From Actinomycetes bacterium (GTDB taxonomy: Bacteria; Actinomycetota; Acidimicrobiia; Acidimicrobiales; Palsa-688), in NCBI GenBank assembly GCA_021847945.1, contig JAJZNG010000194.1, positions 1 through 57,652 of the forward strand: a DNA stretch of 57,652 nucleotides. The letters are read 5' to 3'. Position 1 is the stretch's first letter. Every line of letters starts with the position of its first letter. Below, piece by piece: positions 9,749 through 19,487 of the stretch. The notes below the pieces were generated by a model, which was not told where the DNA came from, did no database searches, and saw only the letters and a program-made list of their open reading frames with translations. The translations under genes were made by a program, and so were the position numbers.

Positions 9749-10029
9749 GCCCCTGCGGCGGGCGTCGGATCGACGGACGTGACTTCGGCGTTTACGAACT
9801 GGCTTCCGTCATGGTCATGGAATCGGACCGTATCCATATGCATCGTCAACAGGGGGTCACGATCGGCGAAGACCTCCATGGGAATGTTGGGGACAAAGGA
9901 CAGGTAAGGGTTGTGATCGATTACCGTGAGCCTCACCCCACTCCCGGCCAGAGCATGGATAAACCGTGCGGTCGTCAGACCGGCAAAGCTGCTTCCTAAG
10001 ACCACGACATGCGCCTGAGAGGGCGAAGT
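9736..10029 (-). pseudogene. FAD/NAD(P)-dependent oxidoreductase (NDH-2/SQR-like) N-terminal fragment
   Basis: MTSPSQAHVVVLGSSFAGLTTARFIHALAGSGVRLTVIDHNPYLSFVPNIPMEVFADRDP; truncated after about 98 aa at the junction with the CydB fragment. Confidence 0.7.
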
Positions 10030-10189
10030 CATGCAACGCCGTCCCAAATCTCGTCTGCCGGCACACCTGACTCCGGCTTGGCAGGTTGCAATTCGACTGG
10101 AGCAGGGCTGGCCGTACTCACCCTCAAACTGCTTGCGAGCCAGTTTGGCGACCGTGCATCATCGGTGGGTGCTGGCATCAGCGCTGATC

Positions 10190-10250
10190 CTCTCCTGGAC
10201 ATCTTCCGAGCGATCCGCTCAGGGTCTGCGTCGCCAGGGTCTGGAGCAAC
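10190..10250 (-). promoter_or_regulatory. Conserved leader element copy F (partial)
   Basis: Minus strand GTTGCTCCAGACCCTGGCGACGCAGACCCTGAGCGGATCGCTCGGAAGATGTCCAGGAGA; followed by a 49-aa ORF overlapping the FAD-oxidoreductase start by ATGA; distal GGAGCRAY arm not found. Confidence 0.5.
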
Positions 10251-10487
10251 GACGTCGCGGTCAAAACCTACCCGGCCGCGACTGCATTTGGCTCCTAGCC
10301 AGTACCACGATGCTCGCGACGATGCAATACACATGCCACGCGTGATCGATTACTAGAGGGGGACAGTATGCGACGCCAGTCAGCCGTGGTCTCGACGCTA
10401 CTGCCCCGGCTTGCACCGGAGCCCTTCGGGTAGTAGGCCTATAAGCAATAGATCCGGCCGATCCCCTCGGGCCCAGTCGGCGACTTC

Positions 10488-10560
10488 GTTGCTCCAGACC
10501 CTGGCGGCGCCGACACGAGCCTCAGTGCTCGGAAAGCACGACCAGGAGCAAAGGAGCAAT
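10488..10560 (+). promoter_or_regulatory. Conserved structured leader element copy C (73 nt)
   Basis: GTTGCTCC at 10488-10495 pairs with GGAGCAAT at 10553-10560 (one G-U); internal GTGCT-CGGAA-AGCAC hairpin. Confidence 0.65.
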
Positions 10561-10674
10561 GTTGGAGACCCGCCTATCGGACCAGCTCCATGAGATCAGA
10601 AGGACAGACCAGAGGGGCCGTCGCCCCCGAGGTCTTCGGGCCGAGCCGACGACGACTCGTCAGGCTGTCGCTTC

Positions 10675-12768
10675 GTGTTGGCTATGCCCCGGACTTCTCT
10701 TATCCGAGGCCCCGACTTGAGCGGCGCGAACCGGACGATTCCGCCACGCGCTGAACCGACCAACCAGCGGCCTCTGTTCCCAGCGCCAGCACCCGGCGCG
10801 CGGCGCTGGCTCGTATGGATCTTGCCCATCGGCATCGCGCTTGCGCTCCTCCTCCTGCTCCACCCAGGAGCGAAGGGTACGCCGACCCGCAAGTTGACCT
10901 ACACCGACTTCGTCAACGACGTCACAGCGAACGAAGTGTCGACGGCGACGGTCACCCCGGCGGGCTCAGTCACCGGCACGCTTCGAGGGGGCGCCGCATA
11001 CACCTCCCAGATCCCCACCGCCTTGAACGACACCTCGCTGTCCCCGTTGCTTCGTGCGCACAAGGTGCAGGTGACGGGCACCATCCCTTCCACCAACTCG
11101 CTGCTCGGCGTGCTGGACTTCCTCCTGCCCCTCGTCCTCATCATCGGCGTCTTCGTCTGGATCGGCCGCAGGAGCCGCAAACAGATGGGAGGCGGATTCA
11201 GCGGGATCATGGGCATCGGCAAGTCCAAAGCCAAGGTCTACGACGAGGAACGACCCACGACACGCTTTTCCGACATCGCCGGATACGAGGGATCCAAGGC
11301 CGAGGTGATGGAGGTCGTCGACTTCTTGAAGCACCCGGGCCGCTACGCCGCTGCGGGGGCGGTCGGCCCGAAGGGCGTGCTCATGGTCGGCCCGCCCGGC
11401 ACCGGTAAGACCCACCTGGCGAGAGCCGTCGCCGGAGAGGCAGGAGTCCCGTTTTTCGCCTTGTCGGGGTCGAGCTTCGTCGAGATGTTCGTCGGCGTTG
11501 GCGCCTCGCGGGTAAGGGACCTGTTTGCCGACGCCCGGAAGCGTTCACCGTCCATCATCTTCATCGACGAGATCGACGCCATCGGCGGCCGGCGAGGCCC
11601 CGGCGGCTTCGGATCGAACGACGAGCGCGAGCAGACCCTCAACCAGCTTCTCTCTGACATGGACGGCTTCGACCCGGGTGCCGCCGTGGTCGTCATGGCG
11701 GCGACCAATAGGGCCGAGATCCTCGACGCCGCCCTCTTGCGGCCCGGGCGTTTCGACCGGACCGTCGAAATCCCACTGCCAAACCAAAAGGAGCGCGAGG
11801 CGATCCTCGCGATCCATTCGAAAACCAAGAAGCTCGGCCCGCACGTCGACCTCAACGCCGTGTCACGAGGTACGCCCGGGTTCTCCGGCGCCGACCTGGC
11901 CAACCTCGTCAACGAGGCGGCGATCAACGCTGTGCGGTCACGGCGCGCGGTCATCTCCTCGGCCGACTTCGACTCGGCACGCGACCGGCTGCTCATCGGC
12001 CGGCGCGACACGTCGAACGCACTGCTGCCCGAGGAGAAACATGCCGTCGCCGTCCACGAAGCCGGCCACGCGCTCGTCGCGAACCTCTCCGAGCACGCCG
12101 ACCCCGTCGCCAAGGTCACCATCCTGCCCCGCGGCGCCGCTCTAGGGGTGACCGAGCAGCTCCCGATCTCCGAGCGTCACCTCTACCCCGAGAGCTACCT
12201 CACCGACACCCTCGCCGTGCGCCTCGGCGGGCGAGCGGCAGAGATCCTCGTCCTCGGCGAGCCCTCGACCGGCGCCTCGAACGACCTGGCCGGGGCGACC
12301 GACCTCGCCACGCGCATGGTGCGCGAGTGGGGGTTCTCGACCGAGATTGGACCGATCGGCTACGGGCCAGAAGGCCCCAGCCGCGACAACCCCTTCGCTG
12401 GGCGGCCCTACGCCGAGGAGACCCAGAGGGCCATCGACACCGAGGTCGCCCGGCTCCTCCGCGAGTCCGAGCTCCGAGCGACGGCCGTTCTCTGCGCCCA
12501 CCGCGACACGCTCGACCGGGTCGTCGATCTGCTCTTAGAGCGTGAAACGATCGACGGCTCGGACCTAGCAGCGATCACGGGGATACCGAAACGGGTCGCA
12601 CGGCCCAAACGGGTCCGGGTGCCGCAGACCGTGACATTGGCGTCCGCCAACCCCGTCGGGAGATCCAAGGTCGGGAACATACCGAGCGGTGCAACAGGAA
12701 AGAGCGGACTGGGCAACGATGAATCCGGGACCGAACTCAATAGCGACTACAGGAAGGAAACGACATGA
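10675..12768 (+). CDS. ftsH: ATP-dependent zinc metalloprotease FtsH
   Basis: VGPPGTGKTHLARAVAGEAGVPFF, IIFIDEIDAIGGRRG, RPGRFDR, VAVHEAGHALVA; an alternative TTG start overlaps the upstream short ORF stop by TTGA. Confidence 0.95.
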   Translation: MLAMPRTSLIRGPDLSGANRTIPPRAEPTNQRPLFPAPAPGARRWLVWILPIGIALALLLLLHPGAKGTPTRKLTYTDFVNDVTANEVSTATVTPAGSVTGTLRGGAAYTSQIPTALNDTSLSPLLRAHKVQVTGTIPSTNSLLGVLDFLLPLVLIIGVFVWIGRRSRKQMGGGFSGIMGIGKSKAKVYDEERPTTRFSDIAGYEGSKAEVMEVVDFLKHPGRYAAAGAVGPKGVLMVGPPGTGKTHLARAVAGEAGVPFFALSGSSFVEMFVGVGASRVRDLFADARKRSPSIIFIDEIDAIGGRRGPGGFGSNDEREQTLNQLLSDMDGFDPGAAVVVMAATNRAEILDAALLRPGRFDRTVEIPLPNQKEREAILAIHSKTKKLGPHVDLNAVSRGTPGFSGADLANLVNEAAINAVRSRRAVISSADFDSARDRLLIGRRDTSNALLPEEKHAVAVHEAGHALVANLSEHADPVAKVTILPRGAALGVTEQLPISERHLYPESYLTDTLAVRLGGRAAEILVLGEPSTGASNDLAGATDLATRMVREWGFSTEIGPIGYGPEGPSRDNPFAGRPYAEETQRAIDTEVARLLRESELRATAVLCAHRDTLDRVVDLLLERETIDGSDLAAITGIPKRVARPKRVRVPQTVTLASANPVGRSKVGNIPSGATGKSGLGNDESGTELNSDYRKETT

Positions 12769-12809
12769 CAGCTTTGAAAGACTCAGGAAGGGCGGAGGGC
12801 GAATCGTGA
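12765..12809 (+). CDS. Putative 14-aa micro-ORF MTALKDSGRAEGES
   Basis: ATG overlaps the ftsH stop (ATGA) and its TGA overlaps the PRC-barrel GTG start (GTGA). Confidence 0.4.
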   Translation: MTALKDSGRAEGES

Positions 12810-13468
12810 ACGAAGCCACGAGGTTCACTATCGGTAGCGACGTGTCTTGCAGCGACGGCACATGCGGGGAACTGCGACGCGTAGTCGTCGATCCCGTCGC
12901 CCGGGCGCTCACCCATCTAGTCGTCGATGAGAAGCACCATCAAGGATTGGGCCATCTCGTCCCGATCGAGCTCGTGAGCTCTTCTGGAACCGAGATCCAC
13001 TTGCGCTGCACGGTGGTTCAGTTCCAAGCCCTCGAAGACGCCGAAGAGATCCGGTTCCTGCCCGGACCACGTGGACAGTGGGGCTACGAGCAGGGCCAGA
13101 TGCTCTCCCAGCCCTACTACGGACTGGGCATGAGTGGCATGGGCATGATGGGCGGCGTGGGCATGGGCATGAGTCCTGGTCCCCGGTCGATCACCTCCGA
13201 TCGTGTACCCGTGGGCGAAGTGGAGGTGCGCCGCGGCGAACCCGTCCTCGCCGTTGACGGCCCCATCGGAAAGGTCCAGGGACTGGTAATAGACACTCAC
13301 GATCATCACGTAACACACGTCCTTCTCGACGAAGGCCATCTGTGGGGCAAAAAGAGAGTTGCCATCCCGATCGGCGCCGTAGCCAAAGTAAATGACGGCG
13401 TCCAGGTCAAACTCACCAAAGACGAGGTGCGCGACCTGCCGGCAGTCGGCCTCGCCGACGAGGAGTGA
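12806..13468 (+). CDS. PRC-barrel domain protein, paralogue 1
   Basis: FTIGSDVSCSDGTCGELRRVVVDPVARALTHLVVDEKH...GKVQGLVIDTHDHHVTHVLLDEGHLWGKKRVAIPIGAV. Confidence 0.85.
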   Translation: MNEATRFTIGSDVSCSDGTCGELRRVVVDPVARALTHLVVDEKHHQGLGHLVPIELVSSSGTEIHLRCTVVQFQALEDAEEIRFLPGPRGQWGYEQGQMLSQPYYGLGMSGMGMMGGVGMGMSPGPRSITSDRVPVGEVEVRRGEPVLAVDGPIGKVQGLVIDTHDHHVTHVLLDEGHLWGKKRVAIPIGAVAKVNDGVQVKLTKDEVRDLPAVGLADEE

Positions 13469-13728
13469 CCGCCGGACACACCTCCCTCGCCACTGTCAGG
13501 GTCGCCAAAGATGCCACACGCTAGCCTGCTACGCTCCGATTGCCGGTCTGCATTTCAGCCGACGATTCACAAAGGGGCGCGCCGTTTGCTCCTCAACACC
13601 CAAGACGTTGACACCCCCTAAGAGGCCACACCACCCTTTGCGCACACCGGCTTGCGCCGTACCGCCACCGGTGGTTGACTAGCGACCAGCAGTTCCGGTG
13701 GAGCCTTGCGGTCCCAGCCGGCGAAAAC

Positions 13729-13799
13729 GTTGCTCCAGACCCTGGCGGCGCTAACCCCGAGTGTTGTGATCGAACGACGCCCAAGAGCAAAGGAGCAAC
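13729..13799 (+). promoter_or_regulatory. Conserved structured leader element copy D (71 nt)
   Basis: GTTGCTCC 13729-13736 pairs perfectly with GGAGCAAC 13792-13799; internal GTGTTG...CGACGC hairpin. Confidence 0.65.
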
Positions 13800-13800
13800 C

Positions 13801-13869
13801 ATGGACACCTGTCCTGGAGGTCACCAGGTTGAGATCACCCGACTAGACGAGCGGGCGTGTCTCACGTGA
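13801..13869 (+). CDS. Putative 22-aa leader ORF MDTCPGGHQVEITRLDERACLT
   Basis: Starts just after element D and ends with TGA overlapping a zwf GTG start (GTGA at 13866-13869). Confidence 0.4.
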   Translation: MDTCPGGHQVEITRLDERACLT

Positions 13870-15333
13870 GCGAGTCCACGTCGCAGTCAACCGACGTCCT
13901 GGTCGTCTTCGGTATCACCGGGGACCTCGCCAAGAAGATGACCTTTCGGGCGCTGTACCGCCTCGAAGCGGCCGGCCGCCTTGACTGCCAGATCATCGGC
14001 GTGGCCAAGGAGTCCTGGTCCGAAGATCAGCTGCGGGACGCGGCACGGGCCGCCGTTGAGGGGGCCGGGCAGCCGGTGGACGACGGGGCCTTCGAGCGCC
14101 TCGCCGGGCGGCTCGGCTACGTGCAGGGGGACTTCGCGGACCCCGCCACCTACCAGAGGCTGGCCGAGGCGCTCGGGGGCTTTGCCCGGCCGTTGTTCTA
14201 CCTGGAGATACCGCCGGCGCTGTTCGCGCCGGTGGTGGCCGCCCTCGGCCAGGCCGATCTCACCGGGGGGGCCACGGTGATGATCGAAAAACCCTTCGGC
14301 CACGATCTGGCCTCGGCCCGCCAGCTCAACGCCGACCTGCACAAGGTCTTGGACGAAGACCAGATCCTTCGCATCGACCACTTCTTGGGCAAGCAGCCTG
14401 TCCTGGACATTTCGTTCCTGCGTTTCGCCAACGCGCTACTCGAGCCGGTATGGAACCGCGACCACGTGGCCGCCGTGCAGATCACGATGGCCGAGGACTT
14501 CGGCGTGGAGGACCGCGGTGCGTTCTACGACCCGGTCGGGGCGATCCGCGACGTGGTCCAGAACCACCTCCTTCAAGTGTTGGCTCTCGTCGCCATGGAG
14601 GCACCGGTCGGGCCGGGGCGCCGGGCACTGTGGGACAGCAAGGTCGACGTCTTCCGGGCCATGGCCGACGTCGACCTGGCCCGCTGCGTGCGAGGCCAGT
14701 ACGCCGGGTACTCGAAGGTTCGCGGGGTGCGCAAGGGCTCGAAAACCGAGACTTACGTTGCGCTGCGTCTCGACGTGCAAAGCGGGCGCTGGGCGGGCGT
14801 TCCGTTTTTCATCCGGGCCGGAAAGGCGCTCGACGCCCGTGCCACCGAGGTGAGAGTGATCTTCCGACGGGCCCCACGACTAGCTTTCTTGGACCAACGC
14901 CAACAGGTCGACCCGAACCAGCTGATCATCCGGATCGACCCCGACCCGGGCCTGCGCCTGGTGATGCTCTCCAAGGGTGCGAACGCCAGGGCGTCGGCAG
15001 ACGTGCACATGGACCTTCCCTTTGCGGCCGAGCTGGGCCGCCCTGACGAACCCTACGAGCGGCTGTTGCACGACGCGCTCATCGCCGATCACTCCCTGTT
15101 CACCCGGGAGGACTCTGTCGAAGAGACCTGGCGGGTACTTCAACCGCTGGTCGACCATCCGCCGGCACCGCTGCCCTACCCGCAGGGGTCGTGGGGACCA
15201 GCCAATGCCGACAAGCTCCTCCAAGGCCACACCCCCTGGCAGCAACCGTGGCTGCCCGTCCCGAACGGCGCATCAGCGGGAGCACTCGACAAGGCACGCA
15301 CACCCATCCACCAAGACGACCAACAAGGAGAAC

Positions 15334-15353
<20 letters not shown>
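13857..15353 (+). CDS. zwf: Glucose-6-phosphate 1-dehydrogenase
   Basis: VVFGITGDLAKKMTFRALYRL, RIDHFLGKQPV, FIRAGKALDARATEVRVIF; start at 13857 or 13866. Confidence 0.95.
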
Positions 15354-16374
<1,021 letters not shown>

Positions 16375-16375
16375 A

Positions 16376-17101
16376 GTGGCTGAGGTGGCCGAAGCAGCCG
16401 ACCCTACGAGACCGACGAAGCTGGCGGAGACGGCCAAGCCGATCGTCGTGCTCTTCGACGTCGACGAGACCCTCGTCCATACCGGCGGTTCGGGGGCGAG
16501 AAGTTGGAAAGCCGCGTTCGACAAGCTCTACGGCATCCCCGCCGATATCGGCGAGCACAGCTCGGCGGGCGAGACCGACCCCCAGGTGGCCCGCGCCACT
16601 TTCAACGCTGTCCTTCACCGCGACCCGAGCGACGACGAGCTCGGCCGGCTCTACGCCCAGTACCTGCTGCACCTGGCCGACGACATCGGCGTCTCGGAGG
16701 GCTACCGGGTGCTGCCCGGGGCAGAGCAGGTCCTGGTTCGCCTGGGGGAGGCCGGGGTCATGCTCGGGCTGGTCTCTGGTGCCATGGAAGGCGCGGCGCG
16801 CACCAAGCTCGTCCCCGCCAACCTGAACCGGTTCTTCGTCTTCGGCGCCTACGGGACGGACTCACCGGACCGCGCCGAGCTCACCGGGCTCGCCATCGAA
16901 AAGGCCGCCCGTCTGCACGACCGGCTCACCCCGTCCCAAGTGTTCGTGGTGGGCGACACCCCCCACGACATGGAGGCGACCAACGCGTCGGGCGCGGTGT
17001 CGGTGGGGGTAGCTAGCGGCCACTACTCGGTCGACGAGCTCAAAGCGGCTGGCGGCGCCCACGTGCTCGGCTCACTAGAACAAGGTTTCCCAGGCCTGTG
17101 A
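16376..17101 (+). CDS. HAD-family hydrolase (phosphoglycolate phosphatase-like)
   Basis: VVLFDVDETLVHTGGSG...GLVSGAMEG...VFVVGDTPHDMEATNASG. Confidence 0.85.
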   Translation: MAEVAEAADPTRPTKLAETAKPIVVLFDVDETLVHTGGSGARSWKAAFDKLYGIPADIGEHSSAGETDPQVARATFNAVLHRDPSDDELGRLYAQYLLHLADDIGVSEGYRVLPGAEQVLVRLGEAGVMLGLVSGAMEGAARTKLVPANLNRFFVFGAYGTDSPDRAELTGLAIEKAARLHDRLTPSQVFVVGDTPHDMEATNASGAVSVGVASGHYSVDELKAAGGAHVLGSLEQGFPGL

Positions 17102-17361
17102 CAACGCTACCTGTCTTGACTGGCCGACGTCGACTTCGGCGGCTGTCCTCGTTCGACAAGGAGTTCGTCACCAGCCTTCTCCACATCGGGGCGATGGTCG
17201 GCGCGTTCTTCGCGGAGGAAGTCGCGGACCGGATTGTTCGCCATCGGACGCCGACCTGTCGTCTGGTTGCTGATCAGCGAGATCTATCCGGTCGGCATCA
17301 GACGCCAGGCTGAACCACCCTGGATCCTCCGAAGCGCCGCGTTGATAGCGATGACAGCTAA
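17098..17361 (+). pseudogene. Remnant of an MFS sugar-porter-type transporter
   Basis: FVTSLLHIGAMVGAFFAEEVADRI, then after a frame change LISEIYPVGIRRQA; too short for an MFS protein. Confidence 0.55.
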
Positions 17362-19463
17362 TCGGCGAGCTTGATGCCGTCTGGTAGTCCGCTGACCTTC
17401 GCCGTGGTGCCCGCCGCCTCGATCGAGAGGCGCGCGTCGGCGAGGAAGAGATTCTCCACGGAGATACTCCCGAAGTCTTCCGGGATGCTCGGAGCGCACG
17501 ATAGGGTCCCCGCGGGAATGGACGGCTCTAGTCGTAGCAGCGTCGTCCGCAGCAACCAGAAGGGGGTGGCAGACGCCCACGCCTGTGGTGCACATGACGC
17601 CGGGTAGGAGACCGGGACGGGGAATGCCTTTCGATCGAAACCGCAGAAGAGCTCCGGTAGACGTCCCCCGAACGCCCGGGCCGCCTCCAAAAGGCCGACT
17701 GTCACAGCTTGGGCCTCCTCCACGAAGCCGTAGCGGGCAAGCCCCGCTGCACAGATGGCGCTGTCGTGAGGCCAGACCGAACCGTTGTGGTAGCTCACCG
17801 GGTTGTATCTACCCATCGACTTAGCGAGCGTCCGTATCCCCCACCCTGTGAACATGTCAGGCCCCGAGAGGTGCTCGACGGTGCGCTGCGCCTTATCGTC
17901 GTCGACGATTCCGCTCCACAGACAGTGGCCGATGTTCGAGGTGAGCGCGTCTATCGGGCGCTTGTCCCCGTCAAGGCCTAGGGCGAAGTACCCTTCTTCC
18001 TCCAACCAGAATCGCTCATTGAAGCGTACTTTGAGACGAGCAGCGCGTTGCTCGTAGTCGGCAGCGAGACCAGTGTCACCTCGCCCTCGGGCGAGTTCGG
18101 ATCGCGCCAGATAGGCGGCGTAGACATAGCCTTGAACCTCGCAGAGCGCGATCGGTGGCTCGGCGATGCGCCCTTTGGCGAAGGTCACACCGTCGAAGGA
18201 GTCTTTCCACCCCTGGTTGCGCAACCCGCGGTCCGTCGCACGTTGGTACTCGACGAACCCGTCGCCGTCCCTGTCCCCGTACTCCTCGATCCATGCGAGC
18301 GCTCGATCGGCATGTGGAAGGAGCTCGGTTACGACCTCCTCGGCCACGCCCCACTGATACAGCGCGCCGAGCGTCACCACGAAAAGTGGTGTCGCGTCGA
18401 TCGAACCGTAGTAGACGGAGCCAGCGCGTGCGTCTGCATCCGTTGGTAGCCCACGGCGCGTCTCGTGTAGGATCTTCCCCGGTTGCTCCTCAGTGATCGC
18501 GTCAGAGCGAGCTCCCTGCATGCGGGCAAGGGTGAGCAGCGTGCCCGAAGCGAGAGCCGGGTCGACGTCCAGGGTCATCAGCGACGTGATTAGCGAGTCG
18601 CGACCGAACAGTGTCATAAACCATGGCGCGCCCGCAGCGATCACGGACCGCTCAGGGTGCTCCGGGTCGAAGATCCGCAGCGCGCCGAGGTCCTGCTGGC
18701 TCTGCAGAAACACTGCGTCAATATCCTTGTCCCCGGTTCGAACTCGGGGCGTCGTCTGGTCCCACGCTCGAAGGAGAGCCGCTGGGGCAGAGAGGTCGTC
18801 TCCGACGAAGCGAGGCTCGACAACTTTACCGTCGACGGTGAGCCGGATCTCGACGGTCGCCCGCCACTGGCCCGCTGGGGGGACGACGACATCCAGACGG
18901 GCCACACCGGCGGTCACGACCGTGCCCGCAGGGAACACCACCTCGATGCCCCTTCGTAGGTCCATGTACTCGTACTGGAAGGACATCACTGGACCGTCGA
19001 CCTTGACGGTCCGTTTACCCCGCGGATGAACCCGGTTCTCCTTCACTTCAAACAGGTGCGCGAAGTCGGCGTCGAGCTCGAACGTCAAGACGCACGCTGT
19101 AGCCTCCCGGCCTAGGTTCTCCAGCACAATGTCGTCTCGCATCCCGTTACCAATGGATCGAAGTCGTTGGAGGAGAAGCGTGCTATCGACCTCTCCGAGC
19201 TCCGGTTGTCCACGCGAGACGAAGATTGCCGAGAACGGGTGATCCGCAATCAGCGCGAGGCTCTGCGGTATTTGGTCGTCGAGTCGTAGCCGCCATGTAG
19301 ATACGAAACGAGTGTCCTCGAAGAACACGCCTTCAGAGCCACCCGGTTCTATGTCGCCGTTCGCCGCCGAGATGACGAACGAAGTCCCTTCGACGAGAGT
19401 GACCGTCGCTACGTGCGGTCCTGCCAATACGGGTTCCCCGACGAAGTTCCAAGGGTCGCTCAC
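17358..19463 (-). CDS. Amylo-alpha-1,6-glucosidase / glycogen debranching-type enzyme
   Basis: N-terminal FVISAANGDIEPGGSEGVFFEDTRFVSTWRLRLD, GAPWFMTLFGRDSLITSLMTL, NGSVWPHDSAICAAGLARYGF. Confidence 0.85.
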   Translation of the reverse strand: MSDPWNFVGEPVLAGPHVATVTLVEGTSFVISAANGDIEPGGSEGVFFEDTRFVSTWRLRLDDQIPQSLALIADHPFSAIFVSRGQPELGEVDSTLLLQRLRSIGNGMRDDIVLENLGREATACVLTFELDADFAHLFEVKENRVHPRGKRTVKVDGPVMSFQYEYMDLRRGIEVVFPAGTVVTAGVARLDVVVPPAGQWRATVEIRLTVDGKVVEPRFVGDDLSAPAALLRAWDQTTPRVRTGDKDIDAVFLQSQQDLGALRIFDPEHPERSVIAAGAPWFMTLFGRDSLITSLMTLDVDPALASGTLLTLARMQGARSDAITEEQPGKILHETRRGLPTDADARAGSVYYGSIDATPLFVVTLGALYQWGVAEEVVTELLPHADRALAWIEEYGDRDGDGFVEYQRATDRGLRNQGWKDSFDGVTFAKGRIAEPPIALCEVQGYVYAAYLARSELARGRGDTGLAADYEQRAARLKVRFNERFWLEEEGYFALGLDGDKRPIDALTSNIGHCLWSGIVDDDKAQRTVEHLSGPDMFTGWGIRTLAKSMGRYNPVSYHNGSVWPHDSAICAAGLARYGFVEEAQAVTVGLLEAARAFGGRLPELFCGFDRKAFPVPVSYPASCAPQAWASATPFWLLRTTLLRLEPSIPAGTLSCAPSIPEDFGSISVENLFLADARLSIEAAGTTAKVSGLPDGIKLAD

Positions 19464-19487
19464 CGCCTGCTCCCACCCAGCCGCGGG

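Noticed and set aside
11343-12122. Long minus-strand ORF opposite ftsH (259 aa)
   Set aside because: Antisense shadow ORF in high-GC coding DNA; the + strand has unambiguous FtsH motifs
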